A stretch of 64,000 nucleotides of DNA from Fenollaria timonensis (GCF_001457835.1 NZ_LN898230.1:823600-887599); one strand, 5' to 3'; counted from the stretch's first letter, positions 27,457 to 37,382 are shown. The notes: generated by a model from the letters alone, not told the origin. A program made the numbers and translations.

Positions 27457-29127
27457 TTAGAATAATCCTACTATCTCACCTGATGGTAGTATGTCGATCT
27501 TGTCTGCTGCTGGTACCTTTGGTAAGCCTGGCATAGTCATTATGCTGCCAGTAAGTGCTATCAAGAAGCCAGCACCGTTTGATACTTTTACTTCTCTTAC
27601 TACTATGTGGAAGCCTTCAGGTCTTGCAAGTAAGTCTGGGTTGTCTGATAATGAATATTGTGTCTTAGCAACGCAGATAGGCATCTTGTCTAAACCTAAT
27701 TTTTCAAGGTTCTTGATGTTCTTAGTTGCTGGTACAGTAAATTCTACTCCATCAGCTCCGTATACTTCTTTAGCGATGATTTCTAGTTTTTCTTTGATTG
27801 ATAGATTTACATCGTATAATGGTTTAAAGTTAGCTTTGTCTTCGTCGCAAACTTTAACTACTTTCTTAGCAAGTTCAAGTGCGCCGTCGCCACCCTCTGT
27901 AAATACTTCAGTTAATGCGCATTCAACACCCATTGCAGCAAGTTTTTCTTCCATGAACTTAATTTCATTTTCAGTATCACTTGGGAATCTGTTGATTGCT
28001 ACAACTGGTGGTAAACCAAATTTCTTGATGTTTTCTATGTGTTTTTCAAGGTTTGCAAATCCTTTTTCAAGTGCTTGTAAATCTTCTTTATCGTAGTCTT
28101 CCTTATTAGCTCCACCGTGATGTTTTAGAGCTCTGATTGTTGCAACGATAACTGCTGCTGATGGTTTTAGTTCGCCAAATCTACATTTGATATCTAGGAA
28201 CTTTTCTGCACCAAGGTCAGCACCGAAACCTGCTTCAGTAACTGTGTAATCAGCTAGTTTCATACCAAGCTTAGTTGCCATGATTGAGTTACATCCGTGA
28301 GCGATATTAGCAAATGGTCCGCCGTGGATAAGTGCTGGAGTATTTTCAAGTGTTTGAACAAGGTTTGGCATGATAGCATCTTTCATTAATAATGTTACTG
28401 CGCCTTGTGCGTTTATGTCCTTAACGTAAACTGGTGATCCGTCACGTCTATAAGCAATTATAACTCTTGATACTCTTTCTTTGAAGTTTTCAAGACTAGT
28501 TGATAGACATAGTATAGCCATGATTTCTGAAGCTACTGTTATGTCGAAACCGTCTTCTCTAGGGTAACCATTAGGTTTTCCACCTAGACCAACTATTACG
28601 TTTCTTAAAGCTCTGTCGTTTAAGTCAACACATCTCTTCCAAACAACTCTTCTAGCGTCTATGCCTTGTTCATTTCCTTGGTGGATGTGGTTATCAAGCA
28701 TAGCTGAGATTAAGTTATTTGCGGATGTTATTGCGTGGAAGTCTCCTGTGAAGTGTAAGTTGATATCAGCCATAGGAACTACTTGTGCATAGCCGCCGCC
28801 TGCTGCTCCACCCTTAACTCCAAATGATGGTCCTAATGATGGTTCTCTTAGAGCTGAGATAGCTTTTTTGCCTAATTTATTTAAAGCCATAGATAAACCG
28901 ATGTTAACAGTTGTCTTACCTTCACCTGCTGGTGTTGGGTTGATAGCTGTAACTAAAATAAGTTTACCATCTTTTTTATCTTTTAGCTTGTCAAAAACTC
29001 TTAGGTCTACCTTAGCTTTGTAGTGGCCATATTGTATTAAGTCCTCATCATCAATATTTAAATGTTCTGCAATTTCTGTTATGTCTTTCATTTTTGCTTC
29101 TTGAGCAATTTGTACGTCTGTTTTCAT
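27457..29127 (-). CDS. Formate--tetrahydrofolate ligase
   Basis: Makes 10-formyl-THF from formate, THF and ATP (556 residues, family length). The nucleotide loop is [14 protein letters not shown] (about 67-80). [18 protein letters not shown] and [15 protein letters not shown] are family signatures. GGGAGG lies 6 bases before the ATG. It lies downstream of purN and purH, whose products use 10-formyl-THF, so the order makes biochemical sense. The 94-base gap to the permease gene could hold a weak promoter (TATAAA at about 29175) but none is convincing. Confidence 0.97.
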   Translation of the reverse strand: MKTDVQIAQEAKMKDITEIAEHLNIDDEDLIQYGHYKAKVDLRVFDKLKDKKDGKLILVTAINPTPAGEGKTTVNIGLSMALNKLGKKAISALREPSLGPSFGVKGGAAGGGYAQVVPMADINLHFTGDFHAITSANNLISAMLDNHIHQGNEQGIDARRVVWKRCVDLNDRALRNVIVGLGGKPNGYPREDGFDITVASEIMAILCLSTSLENFKERVSRVIIAYRRDGSPVYVKDINAQGAVTLLMKDAIMPNLVQTLENTPALIHGGPFANIAHGCNSIMATKLGMKLADYTVTEAGFGADLGAEKFLDIKCRFGELKPSAAVIVATIRALKHHGGANKEDYDKEDLQALEKGFANLEKHIENIKKFGLPPVVAINRFPSDTENEIKFMEEKLAAMGVECALTEVFTEGGDGALELAKKVVKVCDEDKANFKPLYDVNLSIKEKLEIIAKEVYGADGVEFTVPATKNIKNLEKLGLDKMPICVAKTQYSLSDNPDLLARPEGFHIVVREVKVSNGAGFLIALTGSIMTMPGLPKVPAADKIDILPSGEIVGLF

Positions 29128-29221
29128 TTGTACCTCCCTTTATAAACCATATATGAAACGTAGATTTAATTTTATACTCTACAGTATATATATACCACAT
29201 TTAATAGTTTAATAAACTAAT

Positions 29222-30520
29222 TTATACAATAAATATATATCTTAATACAAATAGTATTGAAAGCACCCACATAAGTGGAGAAACTTCTTTTGTTTTGCCA
29301 GCAACTGTTTTTAATAAAGTGTAGCTGATCATACCGAAGAAGATACCTTCAGCAATGCTATATGCAAATGGCATCATAGCGATAGTTAAGAATGCTGGGA
29401 TTGCTTCTGTATAATCTCTAAAGTCTATGTCCATGATAGGTTCCATCATAAACATACCAACTGTGATAAGTGCTGGTGCTGTTGCTGCTGCTGGTACTAG
29501 TGTAAATATTGGTGCGATGAATAATGCTAGTAAGAACATAACTGCTGTTGTTAATGATGTTAATCCAGTTCTTCCGCCTTCTGCTACACCTGCTGATGAT
29601 TCAACAAACGTTGTTACTGTTGAAGTGCCTAGCATTGATCCAACTACTGTACCTACTGAGTCAGCGAAGAAAGCCTTGCTAACTCTAGGAAGTTTACCAT
29701 CTTTATCAAGCATATTTGATTTTGATGCAACACCTGCTAGTGTACCAACTGTATCGAACATATCTACGAATAAGAATGTTAGTACTGCCATAAACATTTG
29801 TGTAGTGAATATTTGAGAGAAATCAAATTTAAATGCTATTGGTTCAACTGATGGTGGTAGTGAGAATATTTTGAATCCTTCTGGTATTGTTGTTATACCC
29901 ATAGGGATGCCTATGATTGTTGTAATTATGATTCCTAATAATAATGCGCCTTTAACTTTTCTAATTACTAGTATAAATGTTATTACTAAACCGATAAGTG
30001 CTAGTAGCGCTGTGCCTTCTGTGATATTTCCAAGTCCTAGAATTGTTCCTTCAGGATGAACTATAATGCCTGATCCTGATAGACCTATTAATGCTATAAA
30101 TAAACCTATACCTACTGAAACTGCTTTCTTTAATGTTAATGGTATAGCATCGAAAATTACTTCTCTTCCCTTAAATAATGATAGAGCGATAAATATAATA
30201 CCTTCTATCAATACTGCAGTTAGAGCGAATTCCCAAGAAAGTCCTTGATTAGCTACTACTGTATAAGCAAAGTATGCGTTTAAGCCCATGCCTGGTGCTA
30301 AGGCAAATGGATATTTAGCGTATAATGCCATGATTAATGTAGCGATTGCAGCTGATAGTGCTGTTGCTGTAAATACTGCGTTTTGATCCATGCCTGTTGA
30401 GCTTAAAATAATAGGGTTTACTACTAGGATGTATGCCATAGTCATAAATGTAGTAATACCGGCAATTATCTCAGTTCTTGTGTTAGTGCCATGTTTTTTT
30501 AGTTCAAAAAACTTCTCCAT
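29222..30520 (-). CDS. NCS2-family purine permease (AzgA/PbuG type)
   Basis: A 432-residue membrane transporter with about 12-14 helices. It begins FFELKKHGTNTRTEIIAGIT, the AzgA signature, followed by TFMTMAYILVVNP, PGMGLNAYFAY and the FVDMFDTVGTLAGV / SSAGVAEGGRTGL motifs of the family. It probably imports hypoxanthine, guanine or adenine by proton symport. It lies 12 bases behind purH, coupling salvage uptake to de novo synthesis. No purine riboswitch is seen. Confidence 0.93.
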   Translation of the reverse strand: MEKFFELKKHGTNTRTEIIAGITTFMTMAYILVVNPIILSSTGMDQNAVFTATALSAAIATLIMALYAKYPFALAPGMGLNAYFAYTVVANQGLSWEFALTAVLIEGIIFIALSLFKGREVIFDAIPLTLKKAVSVGIGLFIALIGLSGSGIIVHPEGTILGLGNITEGTALLALIGLVITFILVIRKVKGALLLGIIITTIIGIPMGITTIPEGFKIFSLPPSVEPIAFKFDFSQIFTTQMFMAVLTFLFVDMFDTVGTLAGVASKSNMLDKDGKLPRVSKAFFADSVGTVVGSMLGTSTVTTFVESSAGVAEGGRTGLTSLTTAVMFLLALFIAPIFTLVPAAATAPALITVGMFMMEPIMDIDFRDYTEAIPAFLTIAMMPFAYSIAEGIFFGMISYTLLKTVAGKTKEVSPLMWVLSILFVLRYIFIV

Positions 30521-30532
30521 TTCTTTTACCTC

Positions 30533-32068
30533 CTAATGTCTAAAATGTCTCATATGAGTGAATATCATTGCTATATTGTGTTCGTTGCAGCACTTTATAA
30601 CGTCTTCATCAGCTACTGATCCGCCTGGTTGGATGATGGCTGTAACGCCTTGTTTAGCAAGTAATTCAACTGAGTCTGTGAATGGGAAGAAAGCGTCTGA
30701 TGCAAGCACTGCTCCTTTTGCTTTGTCTCCTGCCATCTTAACTGATCTTTCTACTGTGAAGAATCTATTTACGCTGCCTAGACCTATGCCGACTGTAGCT
30801 GAGTCTTTTGCAAGTAGTGTTGCGTTTGACTTGCAGTTCTTAACTACTTTCCAGCCAAATTTAAGGTCTTCTATTTCTTTTTCTGTTGGTTTTCTATCTG
30901 TAACGCATTCAAAGTCTTCAAAAAGTTCTGTGTCTCTATCTTGAAGTATCATTCCAGATAAAACTTTTTTCATATCTTTTGAAGTATATTCGTTATTAGT
31001 AATATTGTCTATTGTTAATATTCTTCTGTTTTTCTTCTTATCTGTTAGTATCTTAAAAGCTTCTTCTGAATATGATGGAGCCATGATTACTTCTAGGAAT
31101 ATGTTTCTCATCTCTTCAGCTGTTTCTGCATCTATCTCTCTATTGGATGCAATGATGCCGCCAAAGATTGATTGATCATCGCAGTCGCGAGCCTTTCTAA
31201 ATGCTTCTGCTATAGTATCTGCTGAACCAACGCCACATGGGTTAGTGTGCTTAACTGCAACTATAGTTGGTCTTTCAGTAAACATCTTTAATGTTTCAAG
31301 GGCGCCATTGGCATCGTTAATATTGTTAAATGATAATTCCTTGCCATGTAATTGCTTAGCGGATACTAAAGAGCCTTCTTCAACTTTTGATTCCTTATAG
31401 AAAGCCGCATTTTGATGAGGGTTTTCACCATATCTAAGTGAGCTAATCTTCTTATAGCCCTTTGTATAGTACTCAGGAAATTCAATTTCTTGTTTTTTGT
31501 TGAAGTATTCAGCAATTAGTGAATCGTAATAAGCTGTGTAGTTAAATACCTTTCCAGCTAGATACTCTCTTGTCTTAAGAGATGTTTCTTTATTTTCTTT
31601 AAGCTCTTTAAGTACTAAATCAAAATCACTTGGGTCCATGATAACAGTCACAAACTTATAGTTTTTAGCAGCCGCTCTAATCATAGATGGTCCGCCTATA
31701 TCTATCTTTTCGATAATCTCTTCATGTGTTTTACTTGGATCATTAACATATTCTTCGAATGGATATAGATTGTTAACTATGATGTCGATGTCTGATATAT
31801 CCATCTTTTTGATAAATTCTTTATCTTCTTCAAGATCTCTTCTATAAAGAATACCACAGTGGATATATGGGTTAAGCGTCTTTACCCTGCCATCTAAACA
31901 TTCTGGAAAATTTGTCACTTCAGTAACTTCTTCTACTTTTAAGCCAGCGTCTATGAGCTTTTTATATGTTCCACCAGTTGAAATTATTCCGTAGCCTAGA
32001 TTTTCTAGTTCTTTTGCAAATTCAACTATGCCTGTTTTGTCATAAACACTAATCAATGCTTTTTTCAT
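30533..32068 (-). CDS. Bifunctional AICAR formyltransferase / IMP cyclohydrolase
   Basis: Last two steps of IMP synthesis (511 residues). The N-terminal MGS-like cyclohydrolase domain has KALISVYDKTGIVEFA and GGTYKKL. The transformylase domain starts near 195 and holds LRYGENPHQNAAFY, VAVKHTNPCGVG with the key Lys-His, and IIQPGGSVADEDVI. The ATG at 32068 has AGGAGG 8 bases upstream; a TTG one codon earlier is less likely. It overlaps purN by 20 bases. Confidence 0.96.
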   Translation of the reverse strand: MKKALISVYDKTGIVEFAKELENLGYGIISTGGTYKKLIDAGLKVEEVTEVTNFPECLDGRVKTLNPYIHCGILYRRDLEEDKEFIKKMDISDIDIIVNNLYPFEEYVNDPSKTHEEIIEKIDIGGPSMIRAAAKNYKFVTVIMDPSDFDLVLKELKENKETSLKTREYLAGKVFNYTAYYDSLIAEYFNKKQEIEFPEYYTKGYKKISSLRYGENPHQNAAFYKESKVEEGSLVSAKQLHGKELSFNNINDANGALETLKMFTERPTIVAVKHTNPCGVGSADTIAEAFRKARDCDDQSIFGGIIASNREIDAETAEEMRNIFLEVIMAPSYSEEAFKILTDKKKNRRILTIDNITNNEYTSKDMKKVLSGMILQDRDTELFEDFECVTDRKPTEKEIEDLKFGWKVVKNCKSNATLLAKDSATVGIGLGSVNRFFTVERSVKMAGDKAKGAVLASDAFFPFTDSVELLAKQGVTAIIQPGGSVADEDVIKCCNEHNIAMIFTHMRHFRH

Positions 32069-32663
32069 CAATTTTGCCTCCTATAATTTTATCTATCGCT
32101 TCAATCAAAATTTTGTGCTCTATCTCATTTAAAATCTTCTTCTGCAAAGATTCTGCCGTTTCGTCTTCATCCAGCTTGATTTTTCTTTGTATAATTATCT
32201 TGCCTGTATCAGTACCTTCATCAACGAAGTGCACAGTCGCGCCAGAGTATTCGTCCCCAGATTTTATAACGCTCTCGTGAACCTTCATACCCCAAAAACC
32301 ATCGCCGCAATGCTTTGGTATTAGTGAAGGATGTATGTTGATGATTTTGCCTCTATACTCTTCTATAAATTCATGCGATAGAATCTTTAAGTATCCTGCA
32401 AGTACGATTAAATCTGGCTCGTACTTATCTAAAACTTCCACTATAGCGTGATTAAATTCATCGCTATCAGCATATTTTTTAATACTAAAGTAGTAGGACT
32501 CAATACCATTGTCCTTGGCTCTTTCTAATGCATAGGCTGCTTTTCTATCACTTATAAGGCAAACTATCTCAGCATCAAGCCTCTTTTCATTAACTGCATC
32601 GATTATGGCTTGAAAATTAGTGCCAGAACCAGATGCTAGAACGGCTATTTTAAATTTAGACAT
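32049..32663 (-). CDS. Phosphoribosylglycinamide formyltransferase
   Basis: 10-formyl-THF-dependent GART of 204 residues. VLASGSGTNFQAI (about 8-20) binds the substrate phosphate. The catalytic triad is in NIHPSLIPKHCG (Asn, His) and VDEGTDTGKIIIQ (Asp). AAGGA lies 6 bases before the ATG. It overlaps purM by 19 bases and purH by 20, so the three are translationally coupled. Confidence 0.96.
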   Translation of the reverse strand: MSKFKIAVLASGSGTNFQAIIDAVNEKRLDAEIVCLISDRKAAYALERAKDNGIESYYFSIKKYADSDEFNHAIVEVLDKYEPDLIVLAGYLKILSHEFIEEYRGKIINIHPSLIPKHCGDGFWGMKVHESVIKSGDEYSGATVHFVDEGTDTGKIIIQRKIKLDEDETAESLQKKILNEIEHKILIEAIDKIIGGKIDEKSID

Positions 32664-33685
32664 ATCTTTTCCTTAGTTTCTTTTTCTTCTATATGTCCTA
32701 AGATTACATAGTCTTCGCCGTGCTTCTTAAGAAGCTCTTCAGTTTTTGCTAAATCGTCTTTAGATACTGCAAATACCATGCCTATACCCATGTTGAATGT
32801 GCCGAACATCTCTTCAATGTGTACGTCTGCCCAATTCATTAGATACTTAAATATAGCTGGTATTTCATAATCTTTTAGATCTATAACAGCTGTGTAGCCG
32901 TCTTTAATCATTCTAGGAATGTTTTCATAGAAGCCGCCGCCTGTGATATGTGAAATCGCCTTAACATCTACATGTTCGATGATATCCATCATTGGATCAT
33001 AATAAATTCTTGTTGGTGTAAGTAAAACATTTAGTAAAGTATCGTCAAGTCCCTCGTACTTTTTGTTTACATCAACTTTATCATTATCAAAAATAATTTT
33101 TCTTACTAGCGAAAAACCATTCGAGTGAACACCGCTTGATCTTAGACCGATGATAACGTCACCGTCTTCAATCTTTGAGCCGTCAATAATCTTGTCTTCA
33201 TTAACTACGCCAACAGCAAAACCTGCTATATCGTACTCGCCTTCTGCGTAGAAGCCTGGCATCTCAGCTGTTTCTCCGCCTATAAGCGCAGCATGGCTCA
33301 TCTTGCATCCCTCAGCAACACCTGATACTATCTCAGCCATCTTTTCAGGGATAAGCTTTGATGAAGCGATGTAGTCTAGAAAAAATAATGGCTCAGCGCC
33401 TTGGCAAATGATGTCGTTGACACACATTGCCACAGCATCTATACCGATGGTGTCGTGCTTATCTAGGATAAATGCTAGCTTAAGCTTAGTTCCTACGCCA
33501 TCTGTACCGCTTACTAATACTGGTTTATCGTACTTATTTAAGTCTAATTTAAATAAACCGGAAAAGTTTCCTATATCGTTTAAAACTCCGTCTCTGTTTG
33601 TAGATTTGATTAGGTTTTTGATAAGTTTTACCTCTTCATAACCCTTAGTCTTATCTACACCAGCGTCTTTATATGTTAATCCCAT
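32645..33685 (-). CDS. Phosphoribosylformylglycinamidine cyclo-ligase (AIR synthetase)
   Basis: ATP-dependent ring closure of FGAM to AIR (346 residues). Motifs are MGLTYKDAGVD at the start, LVSGTDGVGTKLKLAF, GIDAVAMCVNDIICQGA, LIGGETAEMPGFY and HITGGGFYENIPRM. Length matches. It follows purE by 8 bases. Its substrate FGAM comes from the PurL half of the fusion protein at 8.7-13.7 kb. Confidence 0.96.
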   Translation of the reverse strand: MGLTYKDAGVDKTKGYEEVKLIKNLIKSTNRDGVLNDIGNFSGLFKLDLNKYDKPVLVSGTDGVGTKLKLAFILDKHDTIGIDAVAMCVNDIICQGAEPLFFLDYIASSKLIPEKMAEIVSGVAEGCKMSHAALIGGETAEMPGFYAEGEYDIAGFAVGVVNEDKIIDGSKIEDGDVIIGLRSSGVHSNGFSLVRKIIFDNDKVDVNKKYEGLDDTLLNVLLTPTRIYYDPMMDIIEHVDVKAISHITGGGFYENIPRMIKDGYTAVIDLKDYEIPAIFKYLMNWADVHIEEMFGTFNMGIGMVFAVSKDDLAKTEELLKKHGEDYVILGHIEEKETKEKICLNLK

Positions 33686-33693
33686 AGCTCTAC

Positions 33694-34173
33694 CTACTTA
33701 TTAAGCTCTGCATCGATCTTAACGATGTCATCTCTCATTTGTACCTTGTAGTCTTCAAGTTTCTTAGCAAGTTCATCGTATTTGATAGCTAAGATTTGTA
33801 CAGCTAGTATTGCAGCATTTTCAGCACCATTAACAGCAACTGTAGCTACTGGAACGCCCTTAGGCATTTGAACTATTGAAAGAAGTGAATCAAGTCCATC
33901 CATTAAAGAGCTCTTTACCGGAACTCCTATAACTGGTAGAGTACTAAGTCCTGCTATGACTCCTCCTAAGTGTGCAGCCTTACCTGCAAATGTTATGATT
34001 GCCTCAATACCATTGACTTTTGCGTTTTTAGCAAAGTCAAATGCTACTTCTGGTGTTCTGTGAGCTGAGATAACTCTTGTCTCATACTCTACCCCAAAAT
34101 CATCAAGTACTTTTTTTGATTTTTCAACAACCTCTTTATCAGAGATGCTGCCCATTACTAATGCAACTTTCAT
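33694..34173 (-). CDS. N5-carboxyaminoimidazole ribonucleotide mutase (class I PurE)
   Basis: A 159-residue PurE. MGSISDKEVVEKSKKVL, SAHRTPE with the catalytic His, AGKAAHLGGVIAG and PVIGVPVKSS are present. AAAGGAG lies 8 bases before the ATG. No purK lies beside it in this window. It follows the secreted stalk-domain gene by 14 bases. Confidence 0.96.
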   Translation of the reverse strand: MKVALVMGSISDKEVVEKSKKVLDDFGVEYETRVISAHRTPEVAFDFAKNAKVNGIEAIITFAGKAAHLGGVIAGLSTLPVIGVPVKSSLMDGLDSLLSIVQMPKGVPVATVAVNGAENAAILAVQILAIKYDELAKKLEDYKVQMRDDIVKIDAELNK

Positions 34174-34187
34174 ATAATAACACTCCT

Positions 34188-35195
34188 TTAATTAAAATAT
34201 TTTAAATATTCCTCATTTATATAAAATTTTAGGTCCTCGCTTCTAACGTAGTGAGATCCTATATTGGAACTGCCCACCTCATCCTTGTAGTAATACAAGA
34301 TTATGGAATTATCCACGATGTAATAATTTTTGATATTATTTCTAATGCTATTCTTTTCTTCTTCAGTCTTAGTTAAATCCTCAAGTATCGTCTCTCTAAC
34401 ATTTTGTTCTTTCTTGATTAAGTCTTCGAAGCTAATCTCTTCAGCGCTATTAAAATTGAAGGTCTTAGTATAGAATTTGCTCGAAGTACTATCATCATTG
34501 TAGACGTTATTGATGTAGAAACATAATGATACCAAGCTATCATCCGATCTAGCAATATCGTATGTGAAATACATTTTCTTAAGCTTAGCATCGTTCTTTG
34601 CCTTTTCAACTTGCTCGTCAACAAATTTCTTGATTTGCTCGTTAATATTATTTCTATAAGCTCTTTTAACGTCTTCAGTACTGAAAAATACTGGATAAGC
34701 AAGACTATACTTCGCTTCGTTCACTATACCAGTCTTTATGCCATCTATGGCGTTTCTTATATATATAGTGTCAGCGACAATAAATGTATCGTAGTCAAGC
34801 AGATAGTATAGGACGTCTATAGGTAGATACATCTTCATATCTATAAGCATAGGTGCATAGTCAAGCTCAATTCTGTTCTTATTTGATGTTGTATAGATCT
34901 TCGAACCAAGCTTTACCTTTATGTTCTTGATACCTTTTTTGAAGTAGCAAGACTTGTCCTCGCCGTTCCAATAGATGTCGAAGTTTAGCTTTGTAAATAC
35001 CTCTCTAGCCGGTATGAATAAAGCCTTTGCTAAGTCTTTCTTGCCTTCTACTTCTAGAACTTTATCTTCTAAATCTGAGTTAACAAGGCCTGATATTTTA
35101 TTTATTTTTGATTCTTCAATGTTTTTTGCATAAGAAGTAAAACTCATCAAAAACATTAGAGCAGATAAAAGTATTAATAAAAGCTTTTTCATCAT
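34188..35195 (-). CDS. Secreted protein with stalk-like domain and DUF3298-like domain
   Basis: A 335-residue exported protein. The signal peptide covers about 1-23 (MMKKLLLILLSALMFLMSFT). About 45-150 is a copper-amine-oxidase N-terminal-like stalk domain (LFIPAREVFTKLNFDIYWN, then APMLIDMKMYLPIDVLYYLL). About 160-335 resembles the DUF4163/DUF3298 pair found in RsiV-like proteins (YSLAYPVFFSTEDVKRAYRN and FNSAEEISFEDLIKKEQ). No anchor is seen. The second Met (35192) is the better start given the AGGTGG spacing. It heads the purE-M-N-H operon although its role looks unrelated. Confidence 0.78.
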   Translation of the reverse strand: MMKKLLLILLSALMFLMSFTSYAKNIEESKINKISGLVNSDLEDKVLEVEGKKDLAKALFIPAREVFTKLNFDIYWNGEDKSCYFKKGIKNIKVKLGSKIYTTSNKNRIELDYAPMLIDMKMYLPIDVLYYLLDYDTFIVADTIYIRNAIDGIKTGIVNEAKYSLAYPVFFSTEDVKRAYRNNINEQIKKFVDEQVEKAKNDAKLKKMYFTYDIARSDDSLVSLCFYINNVYNDDSTSSKFYTKTFNFNSAEEISFEDLIKKEQNVRETILEDLTKTEEEKNSIRNNIKNYYIVDNSIILYYYKDEVGSSNIGSHYVRSEDLKFYINEEYLKYFN

Positions 35196-35209
35196 ACCAC
35201 CTCTAAATT

Positions 35210-35239
35210 ATTATACCACAAAAGACAAGCTACATTCAA
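35210..35239 (-). promoter_or_regulatory. Promoter of the secreted-protein/purE-M-N-H operon
   Basis: TTGAAT (35234-35239), 18-base spacer, extended -10 TGGTATAAT (TATAAT at 35210-35215). The leader is very short; no PurR box or riboswitch fits in it. Confidence 0.7.
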
Positions 35240-35257
35240 GTAGTACTTTAACAAATG

Positions 35258-35289
35258 TAAAAAATCCCTATACATATGCGTATAGGGAT
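35258..35289 (-). terminator. Terminator behind hisS
   Basis: ATCCCTATAC / GTATAGGGAT, a perfect 10-bp stem with a 6-base loop, followed on the minus strand by TTTTTT. Confidence 0.9.
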
Positions 35290-35293
35290 AGAT

Positions 35294-36595
35294 TTATTTT
35301 ATCAAAGTTTTCAATTCGTCTATGCTTATAGATAGATTTTCTTTGCTCTTAAGGTCTCTTACTGATAATTTCTTGTTATCTAGCTCCTCTTGTCCTAGGA
35401 AGATGATGTAGTCAAAGCTATAGCTTTCGGCAAAATCAAATATCTTCTTCATCTTCATCTTGGAGTAAAGTACTTCAGAATTAACACCTAGACTATGTAA
35501 TTCATTCAACACGCTTATGGCGTAGCTCATATCTATATCAAGTGGAGCGACTAAGAATGATTTTTCTTCGCTATCAAATTTAGGAAGTATATTCTTTTCA
35601 CTCAATTGGAAGAATAGTCTAGTTAGACCGATGGATATACCAACGCCAGGAAGCTCACTCTTTGAGTAGAACTGAGTAAGATTTTCGTAGCTACCGCCGC
35701 CAGCGACGCTACCAAGCTCCTTGTAGTCATCAAGAACAGTTTCAATAACAGTTGATGTGTAGTAATCAAGTCCTCTTTGTAATTTAAGAGTGAATTTGTA
35801 ATTATTTTCATCCACTTTAAATAACTTGATGTTCTCTAAAACTTCTTTCATCTCAGCAAGACCTTTTAAGAAAGTTTCGTTATCTATACCAAGTCCTTCC
35901 AAGTACTTAATAGTTTCTTCATTACTGCCTTCAAACTCAATAAGAGCAATAATCTCTTTTACAGCATCAGCCTTTATACCTTGATTAAGAAGCAGCTCTT
36001 CAAGGCTTTCTCTACCTATCTTGTCGTACTTATCTAGCGCACGAACAGCCTCTACAGTATCTTCAACGCCTTGGCTCTTTAAGAAGCCATTCATAATATT
36101 TCTATTGTTAATCATGATAGTGAATCTATCAAAACCAAACTTTTTAAATATTATGCTGATTATCTTAACAAGCTCTGCATCGTAGAACTTCGAAAGCTTT
36201 TCATCACCTATGATGTCGCAGTCACATTGGTAAAACTCTCTGTATCTACCCTTTTGGTTCCTCTCGCCTCTATAAACCTTGGCAATTTGATACCTCTTGA
36301 ACGGAAACTTAAGCTCGTGCTCGTGCATGCTCACGTATCTTGCAAGAGGCACAGTCAAGTCAAAGCGTAAAGACGTATCAGTCGAAGTATTTGCAATATT
36401 GTAAATTTGCTTTTCAGTTTCTCCGCCGCCTTTAGCAAGAAGTATCTCAGTCTTCTCCAAAGCAGGCGTATCTATAGGTAAAAAAGAGAATAGTTCATAA
36501 GTTTCTCTAATTATATCCTTCATCTTATTAAAAATCAATTGCTCATGAGGTAAAAGTTCCATAGTACCCGGCAATATCGATGGTTTTACTAGCAT
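35294..36595 (-). CDS. Histidyl-tRNA synthetase
   Basis: Class II synthetase of 433 residues. It opens PSILPGTMELLPHEQLIF; motif 2 is YRGERNQKGRYREFYQ; the histidine-binding motif is LQRGLDYYTSTVIE (normally LVRGLDYY) near 270; motif 3 is GVGISIGLTRLF near 325; a C-terminal anticodon-binding domain follows. Motif 2 and the histidine motif favour HisS over the paralogue HisZ. GGAGG lies 6 bases before the ATG. One base separates it from the upstream gene. Confidence 0.94.
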   Translation of the reverse strand: MLVKPSILPGTMELLPHEQLIFNKMKDIIRETYELFSFLPIDTPALEKTEILLAKGGGETEKQIYNIANTSTDTSLRFDLTVPLARYVSMHEHELKFPFKRYQIAKVYRGERNQKGRYREFYQCDCDIIGDEKLSKFYDAELVKIISIIFKKFGFDRFTIMINNRNIMNGFLKSQGVEDTVEAVRALDKYDKIGRESLEELLLNQGIKADAVKEIIALIEFEGSNEETIKYLEGLGIDNETFLKGLAEMKEVLENIKLFKVDENNYKFTLKLQRGLDYYTSTVIETVLDDYKELGSVAGGGSYENLTQFYSKSELPGVGISIGLTRLFFQLSEKNILPKFDSEEKSFLVAPLDIDMSYAISVLNELHSLGVNSEVLYSKMKMKKIFDFAESYSFDYIIFLGQEELDNKKLSVRDLKSKENLSISIDELKTLIK

Positions 36596-36596
36596 A

Positions 36597-37295
36597 TTAA
36601 TCCTCCATTATCATCAAAGTTCCTACATCAAATATATCATATTCCGTTAAATAAATCAATTCTTTATTTATTTCTCGTACAAATTCTTCAAGGCGACACC
36701 TATTTGCCTCGTCCTTAATAAGACCCGTTAAAAATATCTTATCACGTGCATAGCCACTCGCTCCGCCTATAAAGCCATAGTCATAGTCCTTGATCTTTAC
36801 AAAACCTTTTTCTAGTAAAATACTTTTATGACCAAGCCCATTAATAATTTTTTGCAAATATTTGTCGTCTGTCACAAAATATTCACTTCCTATGTCAATC
36901 ACAGAGCATTTCACATAGCCTTGAGATGAGTTTATGGTCTTGCCATCATCAAAACGATCCATTATAGCATCAGCACAAGCATCCTTCTTGCAAATCAAGT
37001 GCACGCCCACACGCAGCGCATTGAACTTCACATCACCTGGATACTTTTCAAGAGGATTTTCATTTGCATTAATCACATTTATCTTAGTAGCCTTAAAAAT
37101 CTCATTATAATACTCAAAAGACTCGCGGCTTGCAATCAAAGTCTCTTCATCAAGTTTAAAAAGCGACATGTCAGGATGAGTCGCGACCGCCCCTTTCAAA
37201 ATTTTGCTCTCAAACGATGGAAAAGCCTTTATATTAAATTCACTAAGCTTATCACGAAGAATATCGTAGTAAGCCTTGTCGACTATAGCAATCAT
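36597..37295 (-). CDS. Uncharacterised protein, possibly DUF6873 GME-fold
   Basis: A 232-residue cytosolic protein. Internal features are a repeated two-strand pattern (GGAVATHPDMSLFKL-like segment, FNALRVGVHLICKKDACAD, FVKIKDYDYGFIGGASGYAR). HPDMSLF and the GGASG loop recall the guanidine-modifying-enzyme (arginine deiminase) fold, as in the DUF6873 family; I am only moderately sure of that and assign no reaction. AGGTGA lies before the ATG. It is first in an operon with hisS. Confidence 0.6.
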   Translation of the reverse strand: MIAIVDKAYYDILRDKLSEFNIKAFPSFESKILKGAVATHPDMSLFKLDEETLIASRESFEYYNEIFKATKINVINANENPLEKYPGDVKFNALRVGVHLICKKDACADAIMDRFDDGKTINSSQGYVKCSVIDIGSEYFVTDDKYLQKIINGLGHKSILLEKGFVKIKDYDYGFIGGASGYARDKIFLTGLIKDEANRCRLEEFVREINKELIYLTEYDIFDVGTLMIMED

Positions 37296-37312
37296 TCATA
37301 TCACCTGAGTTA

Positions 37313-37342
37313 ATTATATCACAAAAAGCATTTTAGGCGCAA
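37313..37342 (-). promoter_or_regulatory. Promoter of the 36597-37295 gene and hisS
   Basis: Extended -10 TGATATAAT (TATAAT at 37313-37318) with a weak TTGCGC -35 (37337-37342) at 18 bases. The -35 lies inside the 18-bp direct repeat that borders the surface-protein segment. Confidence 0.5.
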
Positions 37343-37349
37343 AAAAAGA
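37332..37349. repeat. 18-bp direct repeat, left copy
   Basis: tttaggcgcaaaaaaaga, identical to 41928-41945. The two copies bracket the surface-protein gene (copy to copy 4.6 kb). Each lies at the tail of an intrinsic terminator. Confidence 0.8.
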
Positions 37350-37372
37350 GCCAGATATCAATCTAGCTCTTT
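37341..37372 (-). terminator. Terminator of the LRR/Ig surface-protein gene
   Basis: AAAGAGCTAGAT / ATCTGGCTCTTT, a 12-bp stem with one G-U pair and a short loop, followed by a run of T on the minus strand. Confidence 0.88.
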
Positions 37373-37382
37373 AAACAAAATC

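Noticed and set aside
27491-28096. 201-codon open frame opposite fhs
   Set aside because: Fully inside the conserved fhs gene on the other strand, no ribosome site, no recognisable domain.
30521-30532. Purine riboswitch before the purine permease
   Set aside because: Only 12 bases separate the permease from purH.
36597-37295. Assigning a deiminase or amidinotransferase reaction
   Set aside because: The GME-fold resemblance is weak by eye and no complete Cys-His-Glu active site could be identified.
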